DNA from: Bacteroidota bacterium
GTDB lineage: Bacteria > Bacteroidota > Bacteroidia > Bacteroidales > VadinHA17
Assembly: GCA_018262715.1 (NCBI GenBank)
Contig: JADFDS010000011.1
Location: forward strand, 1-39,759
Length of the DNA: 39,759 bases
Direction of reading: 5' to 3'
Positions within the stretch are counted from its first letter, which is position 1. Each line of letters starts with the position of its first letter. This document shows positions 24,628-31,837 of this stretch, one piece after another. The translations under genes and the position numbers were made by a program. The notes beneath the pieces were generated by a model. It saw nothing but the letters and a program-made list of their open reading frames with translations. It was not told where the DNA came from and made no database searches.

Positions 24628-25836
24628 TCAGGTCAGCAAAAAGTCTTCTGGTACTTTTATCAGGCGCGCTATGTCCTGTATCTTCCCCCTGACGTCAAAA
24701 CCCGAGCTGCACTTTACGCTGCATGAGTTACAGTCAGCACATGGCCCGGACTTCAGCCCGGATGCTGCCAGTGTATTCCTTGCCTGGGGCAGGTTCCTGT
24801 ATCCGTAAGCATACATATAACCCCGCATTATCGTGGGTATGTCAAGGCTGGCGGGGCACTGGGGCAGACAGTGGCCACACTGCTGACAGAACAATCCTGT
24901 TTCTGAAAATGCAAGTGCGGTATTCAGATCCGCCATTTCCTCTTCGGTCATCTTCAGATTTTTGATCATTGCCAGGTTCTTTTGAATCTGTTCTGCAGTT
25001 GTCATGCCGGAAACGATTGTGGAGATATTGACATTCTGCAAAGCCCATTTCAATGCTGCGTCAGAGTTTATGCCGGGCCCGCTCTTGTTCCGGAATGCAC
25101 CGGCGGTAGTCTTCATTGCAGCAATGCCCATCCCTGAAGCTGAAGCCTTCGCGATAGCGGTATCGAGAGCCTCTCTGTTCTCTGACTTGAAGTTGTAGGA
25201 GATCATCGCTATATCATAGATGCCGGTTGATGCAGCTGCGTCGAGCGCTTCCGGGATGCCGCCGTGTGAGGCTATCCCGGCGAACCTGACTTTACCCTGC
25301 TGTTTGAGTTGTTCCATTGTCTTCAGGATCTCGTCGTTGCATACCGTCTCCCTTTTGGATGCATATGGAAAAAGTATGATATCGATATGGTCAAGCCCGA
25401 AACGCCTGAGGCTGCCTTCCGCCTTCTCCATATATGCCCTGGCGCTGAACTTGTCAGTCAGCAGGCCGGTTCGGTTATCAACCTCGTTGCAGGGAGCTGC
25501 GGTGGCTACGACGAAAGAGTCCCTGGGAAAACCCTTAAGGGCTTCACCGACGATGATTTCATTATTCCCCTCGCCGTAATACGTGGCTGAGAAGAAGAGT
25601 TTAATACCGGCATTATATGCCCCTTTGATGAAGCTGGGAGTAATCGCGCCACTGGCACCGAGACTGATAAGGGGAGCCTGTATTCCGGTACGGCCCAGGA
25701 CTCTTGAGGGCAGATCAGGCAGTGAGGCTGATGCTTCGGCTGCAGCCGGAGAGCCCTTGATCACACCGGGAATAAATGCTGCGGCGGAAACGCCCAGCAA
25801 GCCTTTCTTCAGAAATTCACGACGGTCATTGTTCAT
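24628..25836 (-). CDS. Tat-exported aldo/keto reductase-ferredoxin fusion with a degenerate active site
   Basis: This 402-residue protein begins with a Tat signal (NDRREFLKKGLLGVSAAAF), then an aldo/keto reductase barrel (about 45-310), then two CxxCxxCxxxC groups (Cys317/320/323/327 and Cys366/369/372/376) for two [4Fe-4S] clusters. Compared with active AKRs, the tetrad is mostly gone. Where FDTAxxYG is expected there is FFSATYYGEG (Asp to Ser83, one residue shorter, Tyr kept). The Lys of the ATK motif is Ala113, and the His of LxxH aligns with Pro157 in IILFPYAS. It is therefore not a normal AKR. A cofactor-binding or electron-transfer role in the cell envelope, or a different chemistry, is possible. 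It starts the minus-strand group that continues with the classical AKR and the AraC regulator. Confidence 0.88.
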   Translation of the reverse strand: MNNDRREFLKKGLLGVSAAAFIPGVIKGSPAAAEASASLPDLPSRVLGRTGIQAPLISLGASGAITPSFIKGAYNAGIKLFFSATYYGEGNNEIIVGEALKGFPRDSFVVATAAPCNEVDNRTGLLTDKFSARAYMEKAEGSLRRFGLDHIDIILFPYASKRETVCNDEILKTMEQLKQQGKVRFAGIASHGGIPEALDAAASTGIYDIAMISYNFKSENREALDTAIAKASASGMGIAAMKTTAGAFRNKSGPGINSDAALKWALQNVNISTIVSGMTTAEQIQKNLAMIKNLKMTEEEMADLNTALAFSETGLFCQQCGHCLPQCPASLDIPTIMRGYMYAYGYRNLPQARNTLAASGLKSGPCADCNSCSVKCSSGFDVRGKIQDIARLIKVPEDFLLT

Positions 25837-26004
25837 GATGCAGATTTTTTTCGTTGCAGGATGTAATTTGCTCTCTTATATTTAAATATTTCAGTCTCAG
25901 GTCTGCTAATTTATTAAAAACCGGATATTAATGTGCATTTAGAGGCAGGCTATTTTCCCCGGTCCTCCGAAAATTGTAAATTCACCGGTCAAACAACAGT
26001 AGCT

Positions 26005-26439
26005 ATGCTTAAAGGTATCTCTCCCCTCATTTCCCCCGACCTGCTTGATGTGCTGGCCCGCATGGGCCACGGCGACGAGCTGGTTCTGGCTGATGCACAT
26101 TTTCCCGGTGAGAGCATCGGGAAGAGGGTGGTAAGGGCAGACGGCCTGCGCATTGCCGATTTGCTGGAGGCAATCATGCCGCTGTTTGAACTCGACAGTT
26201 ATGTCCCTCATCCGGTAATGATGATGGAGCCGGTGCCAGGCGATCAGGCTGACCCGTTTGTCGAAGACTCGTATCTGGAACAGATAAGGAAGTCAGCTCC
26301 GGGAGTGCCACCCGTTAAAAAAATTGACCGCTTTGCCTTCTACGAGCGCGCCTCAAAGGCATTTGCCGTGGTAATGACCGGCGAAACGGTAAAATACGGT
26401 AATATTATTCTTATAAAGGGAGTTACGCCTGTTATATAA
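26005..26439 (+). CDS. fucU: L-fucose mutarotase (RbsD/FucU family)
   Basis: This 144-residue cytoplasmic enzyme interconverts the alpha and beta anomers of L-fucose (and in relatives pyranose/furanose forms of ribose). The start at 26005 gives [34 protein letters not shown] in two runs, the FucU N-terminal signature; His22, Asp24 and Asp30 are the expected active-site residues. Tyr in [18 protein letters not shown] and the C-terminal [11 protein letters not shown] complete the family pattern. A frame extension upstream has no start with supporting features. No fucose isomerase or permease is in the window. It is divergent from the AKR-ferredoxin gene across a 168-bp gap in which I see no clear promoter. 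Confidence 0.92.
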   Translation: MLKGISPLISPDLLDVLARMGHGDELVLADAHFPGESIGKRVVRADGLRIADLLEAIMPLFELDSYVPHPVMMMEPVPGDQADPFVEDSYLEQIRKSAPGVPPVKKIDRFAFYERASKAFAVVMTGETVKYGNIILIKGVTPVI

Positions 26440-26524
26440 ATTAAAAGTTTACTTTAGACAAGTCACCCTGATTTTATCTCAAGAAAGAATCAGATAGCAT
26501 CATAAAAATATAAAATACAATAAA

Positions 26525-28234
26525 ATGAATATCATTACCTCAACAATGCGTTTATTTATCCTGATGTCTGTTGTCTTTACCTGCTTTTCAGGCCAGGCCG
26601 GAGCGCAGCGACTGAAATCAGGGCCGCAGGACCTTTCATTTTTCTCATCGGTTGATGACACTGACCAGCCATACTCGGTCTATATCCCGGAAAATTTTGA
26701 CGAATCGAAATCCTATCCGCTTGTGGTGTTTCTGCATGGTGCCTGGTCTAATCACAGGCTTGGGATGAGGCGTCTTTTCGGCGTAGGCAACGCCCAGGGA
26801 TATGATTTCATCAAACCGGGCAACGTCGCCTTCGAGAACGACGTGGAAGCTTCCCGCTACTGGCCGCCGTTCAGGCCTGTTGATTACATAGCTGCAGCGC
26901 CGCTGGCACGAGGTACCGCCGGTTACCAGGGCATACCGGAGCAGGATGTCTATGATATGATTGATGATCTCAAGGCGCGGTTTCATATTGACGAAGACAG
27001 GGTATATCTCACCGGGCTCTCCATGGGTGGCGGCGGTACTCTCTGGCTTGGCCTTACCAGGCCGGACGTATGGGCAGCAATAGCTCCTGTCTGCCCGGCA
27101 CCGCCTGAAGGAACCATGGAGCTTGCCGGCAATGCCTCCAACCTGCCGGTACATCTTTTCATAGGCGACAAGGATTTTCTCTTCCAGACCGCCACTGAAT
27201 GGAAGGTTAAGCTTGGGGTAACAGCCATGAGGCTTGATTACGTGGAGTACCCTGGCGTTGGACACAACAGCTGGGAGTGGGCCTACAAGGATGGTTTCAT
27301 ATTTGACTGGTTCTCGCAGTTTAAGAGGGATCTGTACCCCGGGAAGGTCTCATTCACGACAAAATGGTTCAAATACAACAGTGCCTACTGGGTTACAATT
27401 GATGACATGATACCCGGAAAAACTGCGACTGCAGAGGCAAAGTTTACCGGCCCTAACTCCGTTGCAGTCACAGTCACAGGAATAAATGCCTTTACACTCC
27501 GTCTTGATGGTCACCCGCAATTCAGCCCCTCAAAAAAGGTGTCAGTAACTGTAAACGGGAAAACTTTCAGCATCAGGAGCGCCGATGCAGTGTCTTTCTT
27601 GCTTTCGGAAGGAAACTGGGTAAATACCAGGTTTACCCCTGGGCTTACCTCAAAGCAGAAGGGTGCCGAAGGGCCTCTGTATGCTGCAGTGGCCGGAAGC
27701 CACATCTATGTTTACGGCACCGCCGACAACCCTCCGGCTGACGTGCTGGCCGCAAGGCGCGCGCAGGCCATGGCCGCCGCCGACTGGACCGGCATGGGAG
27801 GCAGGATAATGGTATTTCCCAGGGTGGTGGCTGACAGGGATGTGCGGTCAAGTGACTTCGTCAGTTCAAATCTCATCCTCTTCGGAACACGCGAAACAAA
27901 TTCAGTTATAGAGAAGTTTGCAGACAAGCTCCCGATGCATCTTGATCCGAAGGCTGAGAATTACGGACTTGTCTATATCTTCCCCATGAACAGGCATTAC
28001 ATACTCGTCAATTCGGGTTTGCCCTGGTGGACGCCTCCGAAGGGCAAGACGGCCCAGGCAGGACTTGCCTTCAGCGGAACAAACGTGGAAATCCTTAAAA
28101 AGTACCAGGATTTCATTCTCTTCAAAGAAACGCCAGACTACATAATTACCCAGGGCTCTTTTGACAACAACTGGAAACTGCCGGCTGATGCGGCAGAGGC
28201 GCTAAAGGGAGTCGCAACGATTAAACTGAACTAA
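26525..28234 (+). CDS. secreted alpha/beta-hydrolase (prolyl-oligopeptidase/esterase-like)
   Basis: This 569-residue exported protein has a signal peptide (MRLFILMSVVFTCFSGQAGAQ after a few residues). Its hydrolase core at about 35-270 has an oxyanion loop VFLHGAWSNH, nucleophile Ser166 in TGLSMGGGG, an acid near Asp215-Asp217 (IGDKDF) and His247 (GVGHNSWEW). The C-terminal ~300 residues form a beta-rich extension ending in an LPADAAEALKGV segment; similar extensions accompany multi-domain secreted esterases annotated as prolyl oligopeptidase family. The nearest functional guess is a carbohydrate esterase or feruloyl-esterase-like enzyme. Its stop overlaps the next gene's ATG by one base (TAATG), so it is coupled to the type-B carboxylesterase. 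Confidence 0.85.
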   Translation: MNIITSTMRLFILMSVVFTCFSGQAGAQRLKSGPQDLSFFSSVDDTDQPYSVYIPENFDESKSYPLVVFLHGAWSNHRLGMRRLFGVGNAQGYDFIKPGNVAFENDVEASRYWPPFRPVDYIAAAPLARGTAGYQGIPEQDVYDMIDDLKARFHIDEDRVYLTGLSMGGGGTLWLGLTRPDVWAAIAPVCPAPPEGTMELAGNASNLPVHLFIGDKDFLFQTATEWKVKLGVTAMRLDYVEYPGVGHNSWEWAYKDGFIFDWFSQFKRDLYPGKVSFTTKWFKYNSAYWVTIDDMIPGKTATAEAKFTGPNSVAVTVTGINAFTLRLDGHPQFSPSKKVSVTVNGKTFSIRSADAVSFLLSEGNWVNTRFTPGLTSKQKGAEGPLYAAVAGSHIYVYGTADNPPADVLAARRAQAMAAADWTGMGGRIMVFPRVVADRDVRSSDFVSSNLILFGTRETNSVIEKFADKLPMHLDPKAENYGLVYIFPMNRHYILVNSGLPWWTPPKGKTAQAGLAFSGTNVEILKKYQDFILFKETPDYIITQGSFDNNWKLPADAAEALKGVATIKLN

Positions 28235-29820
28235 TGAACAACACAATGAAAACTACGGTTAATCTAATAGTAATCTCGGTGATAATGCTTTTTGCAGGAT
28301 GCGGCGGAGACCGGCTTTCAGACGCCACAGCAACGGTTAAGGGTGGTGTTGTGCAGGGAACTGTGGAGGATGGCATTGCCGTCTTCAGGGGGGTTCCGTT
28401 CGCTGCTCCTCCGGTAGGCGACCTTCGCTGGAAGGCACCTCAGCCAGTCAGGCCATGGGATGGTGTACTGACAGCCGACAAATTCGCACCGGCAAGCATC
28501 CAGCCTGCCGTAGCATGGATGGGAGGGAGGCCAACTTCGGAGGATTGCCTTTACCTGAATGTATGGACTCCTGCAAAGTCGGCAAAAGAGAAGCTGCCGG
28601 TCATGGTATGGATCTATGGCGGTGGTTTTGCCTTCGGAGGAACGGCCGGTGCCGACACCTGGGGAGACCAGATTGCAAGGCACGGCGTCATACTCGTGAG
28701 CATAGCTTATCGTGTAGGTGTGCTGGGTTTTATGGCTCACCCCGACCTGACTGCTGAGTCAGAAAATAAAGTATCGGGGAATTATGGCCTGCTCGATCAG
28801 ATTGCAGGGCTGAAATGGGTACAGGAGAATATCAGTGCCTTCGGGGGTGATCCGGCCCGGGTGACAGTCTTCGGCGAATCCGCAGGAGCAATCTCCGTAA
28901 GCATGCTCTGTGCCTCACCGCTGACAAAGGGGCTTTTCGCCGGGGCCATAAGCCAGAGCGGCGGTTCATTCGGCCCGGTAGGAGACAACAGCGGATCAGG
29001 TGATTTCATGCAGACACTTGCCGGCGCCGAACTTGCCGGTATGGAGTTTGCAAAGATTATGGGTGCAAACAGCATTGATGAACTAAGAGCCATGTCTCCT
29101 GATAAATGGCTTTCCGATCCCCGGTCGCAGATGGGAGGCTTCTGGCCTGTCGTGGATGGCTATGTCATCACTGACGACCAGTACAAGCTTTATGAAGCAG
29201 GCAACTATAACGACGTGAATGTTATTATCGGGACCAACTCGGATGAGGGTTCAATGTTTACGCAGCCTGTGAAACCTGAGGAATACGCCGGGGTGTTGAA
29301 AATGAGGTTCGGCCCCCTGGCCGAAAAGGCGCTTCAGCTTTATCCGGGCAATACCGAATATGAAACGTATGCCTCCATGTCAGATATCTTCCGTGACGCG
29401 GTTTTCGGATGGCCCTCGTGGACATGGGCAAGGCTCCAGTCAAAGACAGGTAAATCAAGGGTTTATGTTTACTATTTTGATCAGTTCCGGAAGGAGCCTC
29501 TCTTCCCGGGAGGGTCCCCGCAAAGGGGCGCTGCCCATGCCTCCGAGATACCGTACGTCTTCGGGCATCTGAATCAGAATCCTGATGCAAAGGCCACCGA
29601 GGAAGAGATTATTCTAAGTGATAGAATGATAAAATACTGGACTAACTTTGCGAAGAATGGTGACCCGAATGGCGAGGGTCTTCCGGGATGGCCTGTATTT
29701 GAGGAAGGTAAAGAAACCGTAATGTACCTCAAAGGCTCCGTACCTTTGCCAATAGGCGTACCAAACATGGATAAACTATTATTGATGGAGGAATATTACA
29801 AATGGCTCAGAGAAAATTAA
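28234..29820 (+). CDS. carboxylesterase type B, lipoprotein
   Basis: This 528-residue esterase has a lipoprotein signal (IMLFAGCGGD, lipidated Cys23), so it is membrane-anchored in the envelope. The type-B fold is plain: GIAVFRGVPFAAPPVGDLRW, SEDCLYLNVWTP, the oxyanion loop YGGGFAFGG, nucleophile Ser216 in VFGESAGAIS, acid Glu338 in GTNSDEGSM and His435 in GAAHASEIPYVFG. It hydrolyses ester bonds of unknown small or glycan-linked substrates. It is translationally coupled to the preceding hydrolase, and its 3' end overlaps the following gene by 19 bp. The three are likely one operon. Confidence 0.94.
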   Translation: MNNTMKTTVNLIVISVIMLFAGCGGDRLSDATATVKGGVVQGTVEDGIAVFRGVPFAAPPVGDLRWKAPQPVRPWDGVLTADKFAPASIQPAVAWMGGRPTSEDCLYLNVWTPAKSAKEKLPVMVWIYGGGFAFGGTAGADTWGDQIARHGVILVSIAYRVGVLGFMAHPDLTAESENKVSGNYGLLDQIAGLKWVQENISAFGGDPARVTVFGESAGAISVSMLCASPLTKGLFAGAISQSGGSFGPVGDNSGSGDFMQTLAGAELAGMEFAKIMGANSIDELRAMSPDKWLSDPRSQMGGFWPVVDGYVITDDQYKLYEAGNYNDVNVIIGTNSDEGSMFTQPVKPEEYAGVLKMRFGPLAEKALQLYPGNTEYETYASMSDIFRDAVFGWPSWTWARLQSKTGKSRVYVYYFDQFRKEPLFPGGSPQRGAAHASEIPYVFGHLNQNPDAKATEEEIILSDRMIKYWTNFAKNGDPNGEGLPGWPVFEEGKETVMYLKGSVPLPIGVPNMDKLLLMEEYYKWLREN

Positions 29821-30614
29821 TTATGCTTGTAGTGGCTGTCATGTCACTGACTTCAGTGTCTCTCCCCGGACAAAATATCGGGTTGACTGCTGACAGACCG
29901 GATGTTGGTCGTAAAGATACTATAACAGTAACCGTAAAAGCTGCAGATGTAAATGGTGAGCCGGTGCAGGCTTTGATTACCATATATGCCGTGCATTCAA
30001 GGCGCAGTTTACATAAAGGACCGTCAGGAGGCTCAGGTGGTTATCCCGGAACAAATGTCTCACATAATGATGTCTTCAGTATGATCCAGCAGATCAAGCC
30101 TTTCAGACTGACAGACGGCCGGATAATCTTTACAAGCGTGGCACCCGATACAAACGGCAGACAGGATGGCGCACTCATAGTGGTCGACGGGATCATGTTG
30201 GGTCAGGATCCAAGGGTGATTGAAAACATGAATCCGTCAGATATCGACAGGATAAATGTCTCAACTGAATTTGTGGATATTCAAAGATATACAGGATTCA
30301 ACACCACCGGAGTGATAGAAATATGGACAAAGACTGGAAGAATCCGCTCGGGACGTACAGTTAAAACCGGGGAATCAGGCACGGAAATAAACAGTGACGG
30401 AGCAGAGATTCCGGGGAATGCTGCTGACAGCATAGCCTCCGCCCGGTCAGGAAAAGTGATCCTGCGTGGCATGGAAGTAAGGACGGATGTTTCGGGCAAG
30501 GCCCATCTGGATATTCCATCAGGAAAAAAGAGCGGCGAAATTACCATTATTGCGGAGTACCGGAGCGCTTCAGGCACACTGAAAAATGAGACAGCAACGG
30601 TGAGGGTAAGATAG
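29802..30614 (+). CDS. exported plug-domain protein without a TonB-receptor barrel
   Basis: This 270-residue protein has a signal peptide (MAQRKLIMLVVAVMSLTSVS) and then an Ig/macroglobulin-like strand region (about 27-65, GLTADRPDVGRKDTITVTVKA in part). A section at about 115-175 resembles the TonB-dependent receptor plug: GALIVVDGIMLGQDPRVIENM, PSDIDRINVS and FNTTGVIEIWTKTG. A second Ig-like region closes the chain (SGKAHLDIPSGKKSGEITII). The beta-barrel expected after a plug is absent. This may be a periplasmic partner or a reduced relative of the large Bacteroidota macroglobulin-plug proteins. The start overlaps the carboxylesterase end by 19 bp; a later Met (29823) would remove the positive residues of the signal. 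Confidence 0.7.
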   Translation: MAQRKLIMLVVAVMSLTSVSLPGQNIGLTADRPDVGRKDTITVTVKAADVNGEPVQALITIYAVHSRRSLHKGPSGGSGGYPGTNVSHNDVFSMIQQIKPFRLTDGRIIFTSVAPDTNGRQDGALIVVDGIMLGQDPRVIENMNPSDIDRINVSTEFVDIQRYTGFNTTGVIEIWTKTGRIRSGRTVKTGESGTEINSDGAEIPGNAADSIASARSGKVILRGMEVRTDVSGKAHLDIPSGKKSGEITIIAEYRSASGTLKNETATVRVR

Positions 30615-30632
30615 GGCTCTTCAGGCTTGGGC

Positions 30633-30663
30633 TTTTACACCCTGCGAAATTTGACTAATATTG
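30633..30663 (+). promoter_or_regulatory. candidate promoter of the HAD gene
   Basis: TTTT (30633-30636), 19 bp, then TAATATTG (30656-30663): one mismatch in each element. It ends 18 bp before the ATG at 30682. Confidence 0.35.
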
Positions 30664-30681
30664 CGCCGGAATTAAAGCAAG

Positions 30682-31293
30682 ATGAAAAAAATCACCAGCG
30701 TGGTATTTGATATCGGAGGGGTCCTGATTGACTGGAACCCGAGGCACCTCTTCAGAAAAGTATTTGAGAACGAAGAGGAAATGGAATGGTTCCTGGCCAA
30801 TGTCTGCACCTATGAATGGAATGTACAGCAGGACGGAGGCAAGCTCTTCAGTGTTGCCACCGCCGAGCTGCAGCAGAAATTCCCGGAGTACAGTGACAAA
30901 ATTGCCCTTTATTACGGCCGCTGGGAGGAGATGCTTGACGGAGAGATAATTGGGACGGTGGAGATATTCCGCAGGCTTAAATCGGCCGGAATGCCCCTCT
31001 ACGCGCTTTCCAACTGGTCACATGAGGCCTTTCCTGTGGCTTACAACCGTTACGGCTTCATGAAGGAGTTTGACGGACTTGTGGTTTCCGGATACGAGAA
31101 GCTGCTCAAGCCTGATCATGCCATCTACCGCGTTCTGATGGACAGGTACAGCATCAATCCGGCAGAATCTGTGTACATTGATGACAACAAACCGAACGCC
31201 ATCGCTGCCACGGAGCTTGGATTTAATGCAATTCATTTCAGCTCGCCTGACCAGCTGCGCGGGGAGCTGGCCTTGCTGGGTCTTGAGGTTTAG
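30682..31293 (+). CDS. HAD-superfamily phosphatase (YihX-like)
   Basis: This 203-residue cytoplasmic hydrolase has HAD motif I VFDIGGVLIDWNP (nucleophile Asp10; the +2 position is Gly instead of Asp, as in the YihX/haloacid-dehalogenase-like branch), motif II in YALSNWSHE, the Lys of motif III in GYEKLLKPDHAIY and motif IV in VYIDDNKPNAIAA. The helical cap between motifs I and II fits subclass IA. YihX dephosphorylates alpha-glucose-1-phosphate, but the sugar phosphate or other substrate here is unknown. The missing general acid makes a phosphotransferase or dehalogenase-like reaction possible. Confidence 0.9.
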   Translation: MKKITSVVFDIGGVLIDWNPRHLFRKVFENEEEMEWFLANVCTYEWNVQQDGGKLFSVATAELQQKFPEYSDKIALYYGRWEEMLDGEIIGTVEIFRRLKSAGMPLYALSNWSHEAFPVAYNRYGFMKEFDGLVVSGYEKLLKPDHAIYRVLMDRYSINPAESVYIDDNKPNAIAATELGFNAIHFSSPDQLRGELALLGLEV

Positions 31294-31366
31294 TCCCTGC
31301 GCTTGCCGGGACATAAGGAGGTGCGTTGCAGGCGGACTGATGAGAAACACTTAAATCAGTATTCAA

Positions 31367-31789
31367 ATGAATAAGCCATTACTGAATGATCCCGGAATTC
31401 CTCCGTCAGAGGAGCTCCTGAAGAGCCTCCTTGGCGCGAGCTACCACGCATACGATGAAATGATGAAGGCAATCACTGCTGCAGAGTACGGACTGACCCC
31501 TGAGTGGAGATTCTATAATGACGGCAAAGCCTGGCTCTGCAAGGTGGTCTTCAAAAAGAAGACGGTGTTCTGGCTATCTGTCTGGGACGGCTTCTTCAAA
31601 GCCGGATTTTACTTTGTCGAAAGGCATTGTCCCGGCATTGGGGAGCTTGGTATTGACCCGGGTATCACGGAAGCCCTTTCGGAGGCAAAACCTTTCGGGA
31701 CAATGTATCCCGTCACCCTGGAGATGAGAAGAAAAGAGCAGATCGGAGACCTGCTCAGACTTGTCGAATACAAAAAGAAGCTTAAGTAG
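31367..31789 (+). CDS. DUF3788 family protein
   Basis: This 140-residue soluble protein matches the DUF3788 pattern: a helical start (PPSEELLKSLLGASYHAYDEM), LTPEWRFYNDGKAWLCKVVFKKKTVFWLSVWDGFF in two runs, and LRLVEYKKKLK at the end. It resembles small ligand- or nucleic-acid-binding proteins of the YdhG/DUF1801 type in size and layout. Function is unknown. It is 73 bp behind the HAD gene and convergent to the M16 peptidase gene, separated by a hairpin. Confidence 0.8.
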   Translation: MNKPLLNDPGIPPSEELLKSLLGASYHAYDEMMKAITAAEYGLTPEWRFYNDGKAWLCKVVFKKKTVFWLSVWDGFFKAGFYFVERHCPGIGELGIDPGITEALSEAKPFGTMYPVTLEMRRKEQIGDLLRLVEYKKKLK

Positions 31790-31793
31790 GATA

Positions 31794-31828
31794 CGGGGGT
31801 TCCCGCGGCGTCTGCCCGGAAACCCCCG
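31794..31828. terminator. hairpin between convergent DUF3788 and M16 genes
   Basis: Two 12-base arms (31794-31805 CGGGGGTTCCCG; 31817-31828) pair with a single C-A mismatch around an 11-base loop. It sits between the stops at 31789 and 31838. No T-run follows on either strand, so it may act as an mRNA end stabiliser or as a factor-dependent terminator. Confidence 0.5.
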
Positions 31829-31837
31829 CATGTACAA

